Part shown: positions 63,680 through 64,000 of the stretch, in pieces
How the letters are laid out: the number at the start of each line of letters is the position of its first letter
Position numbering within the stretch: position 1 is the stretch's first letter
Assembly (NCBI RefSeq): GCF_001659985.1
Contig: NZ_LYCS01000001.1
Location: 62,001-126,000 of the forward strand
Length of the DNA: 64,000 nucleotides
Reading direction: 5' to 3'
DNA from: Oceanobacillus sp. Castelsardo
Lineage (GTDB): Bacteria > Bacillota > Bacilli > Bacillales > Amphibacillaceae
Program-made: the position numbers and the translations under genes
The notes under the pieces: generated by a model
What the model saw: only the letters and a program-made list of their open reading frames with translations
Told to the model about the DNA's origin: nothing
The model's database searches: none

Positions 63680-64000
63680 ATGATGGACGAAGACTATAAT
63701 CAATTTATTAAAAAAATACATAATAAATTAGGTATTAATCTTAACTTATACAAAGAAGCGCAAATGAGAAGGCGAATTACAACATTAAAAAACAAACGTG
63801 GTTTTACTAGTTTTAATAGCTATTATAATGCACTAATGACAAATGGAGATTTACTAAATGAATTCATAGATAGATTAACCATAAACGTTTCAGAATTCTA
63901 TCGAAATCCAAAAAGATGGGAAGTATTGAAGAATACTATTTTTCCTCAATTATTAAAAAATAATCATTCAATATCTATTTGGAGTGCAGCTTGTTCCACA
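63680..64000 (+). CDS. cheR: Chemotaxis protein methyltransferase CheR, 3'-truncated
   Basis: SAM-dependent methyltransferase that methylates glutamates of chemoreceptors. Only the first 107 residues are in the window. The N-terminal helical domain (EDYNQFIKKIHNKLGINLNLYKEAQMRRRITTL) and the start of the catalytic domain (LTINVSEFYRNPKRWEVL, IWSAACST) are typical. The window ends within SAM motif I. ATG at 63680 or 63683; AGGGAG is upstream. The position after ndk matches B. subtilis. With the PilZ brake gene it implies a motile organism. Confidence 0.92.
   Translation, partial: MMDEDYNQFIKKIHNKLGINLNLYKEAQMRRRITTLKNKRGFTSFNSYYNALMTNGDLLNEFIDRLTINVSEFYRNPKRWEVLKNTIFPQLLKNNHSISIWSAACST

Overview
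The window is a stretch of core chromosome from an AT-rich, endospore-forming Bacillaceae bacterium. Gene content and order follow the Bacillus subtilis chromosome from the yqj region through fur-xerD, dacF-spoIIA-sigF, spoVA, lysA, scpAB, spmAB, resABCDE, recQ, gudB, sleB-ypeB, cmk, der-gpsA, spoIVA and hup-mtrB to hepS-menG-hepT-ndk-cheR. The flavour of the proteins and the dispersed hairpin repeats suggest a relative of Oceanobacillus, Virgibacillus or Gracilibacillus. That genus-level placement is inference. No rRNA, tRNA, CRISPR array, prophage or transposase gene was seen.

Layout. 1-9.5 kb: acyl-CoA carboxylase beta subunit (5' end cut off), an M20 peptidase, DNA polymerase IV, then a leftward set (GDPD, namA, rnz, aldehyde dehydrogenase), a HesB-like protein and an aldo-keto reductase. 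9.7-16.1 kb: nudF, an endonuclease Q-like gene, spoIIM, fur, a YqzK-like gene, xerD, deoB and a purine nucleoside phosphorylase. 16.2-21.8 kb: the forespore block dacF, spoIIAA-spoIIAB-sigF, then spoVAA-spoVAB-spoVAF. 21.8-28.8 kb: lysA, ppiB, an M50-like protein, ribT, a tiny YjcZ-type gene, scpA-scpB, dacB, spmA-spmB. 28.8-36.2 kb: rluB, resABC, resDE, a DUF4430-like lipoprotein. 36.4-46 kb: fer, ypbB-recQ, a small membrane protein, a phosphoesterase, mecB, ddl, gudB, ypdA, prsW. 46-53.5 kb: sleB-ypeB, a PilZ protein, cmk-plsC, an S1-repeat protein, yphA and the YIEGIA pair. 53.5-64 kb: der, gpsA, spoVIF, a DUF2768 protein, a YphF lipoprotein, spoIVA, hup, mtrB, hepS-menG-hepT, ndk and the start of cheR.

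How the genes work together. Much of the window serves sporulation and germination: SigF and its regulators, engulfment (SpoIIM), coat basement layer (SpoIVA), cortex (DacB, SpmA/B, DacF), the SpoVA channel, and cortex lysis (SleB/YpeB). The rest is respiration and redox (cytochrome c maturation, ResDE, menaquinone synthesis, ferredoxin, bacillithiol disulfide reductase), chromosome biology (ScpAB, XerD, HU, RecQ, Pol IV) and ribosome or translation factors (Der, RluB). Plausible promoters for SigF/G, SigH, SigE and SigK precede several of these genes.

Notable departures from the B. subtilis layout: spoVAC-AD-AE are missing between spoVAB and spoVAF; ribT stands without its riboflavin operon; mtrB stands without folE; a short ddl lies between mecB and gudB. 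Intergenic regions carry a dispersed stem-loop repeat (six sites plus a fragment) and one larger GGCTGGGACA-type inverted repeat. A hairpin covers the ribosome binding site of spoVIF and overlaps a likely SigK promoter. I found no clearly new multi-gene system; the most interesting signals are these non-coding elements and the operon losses.
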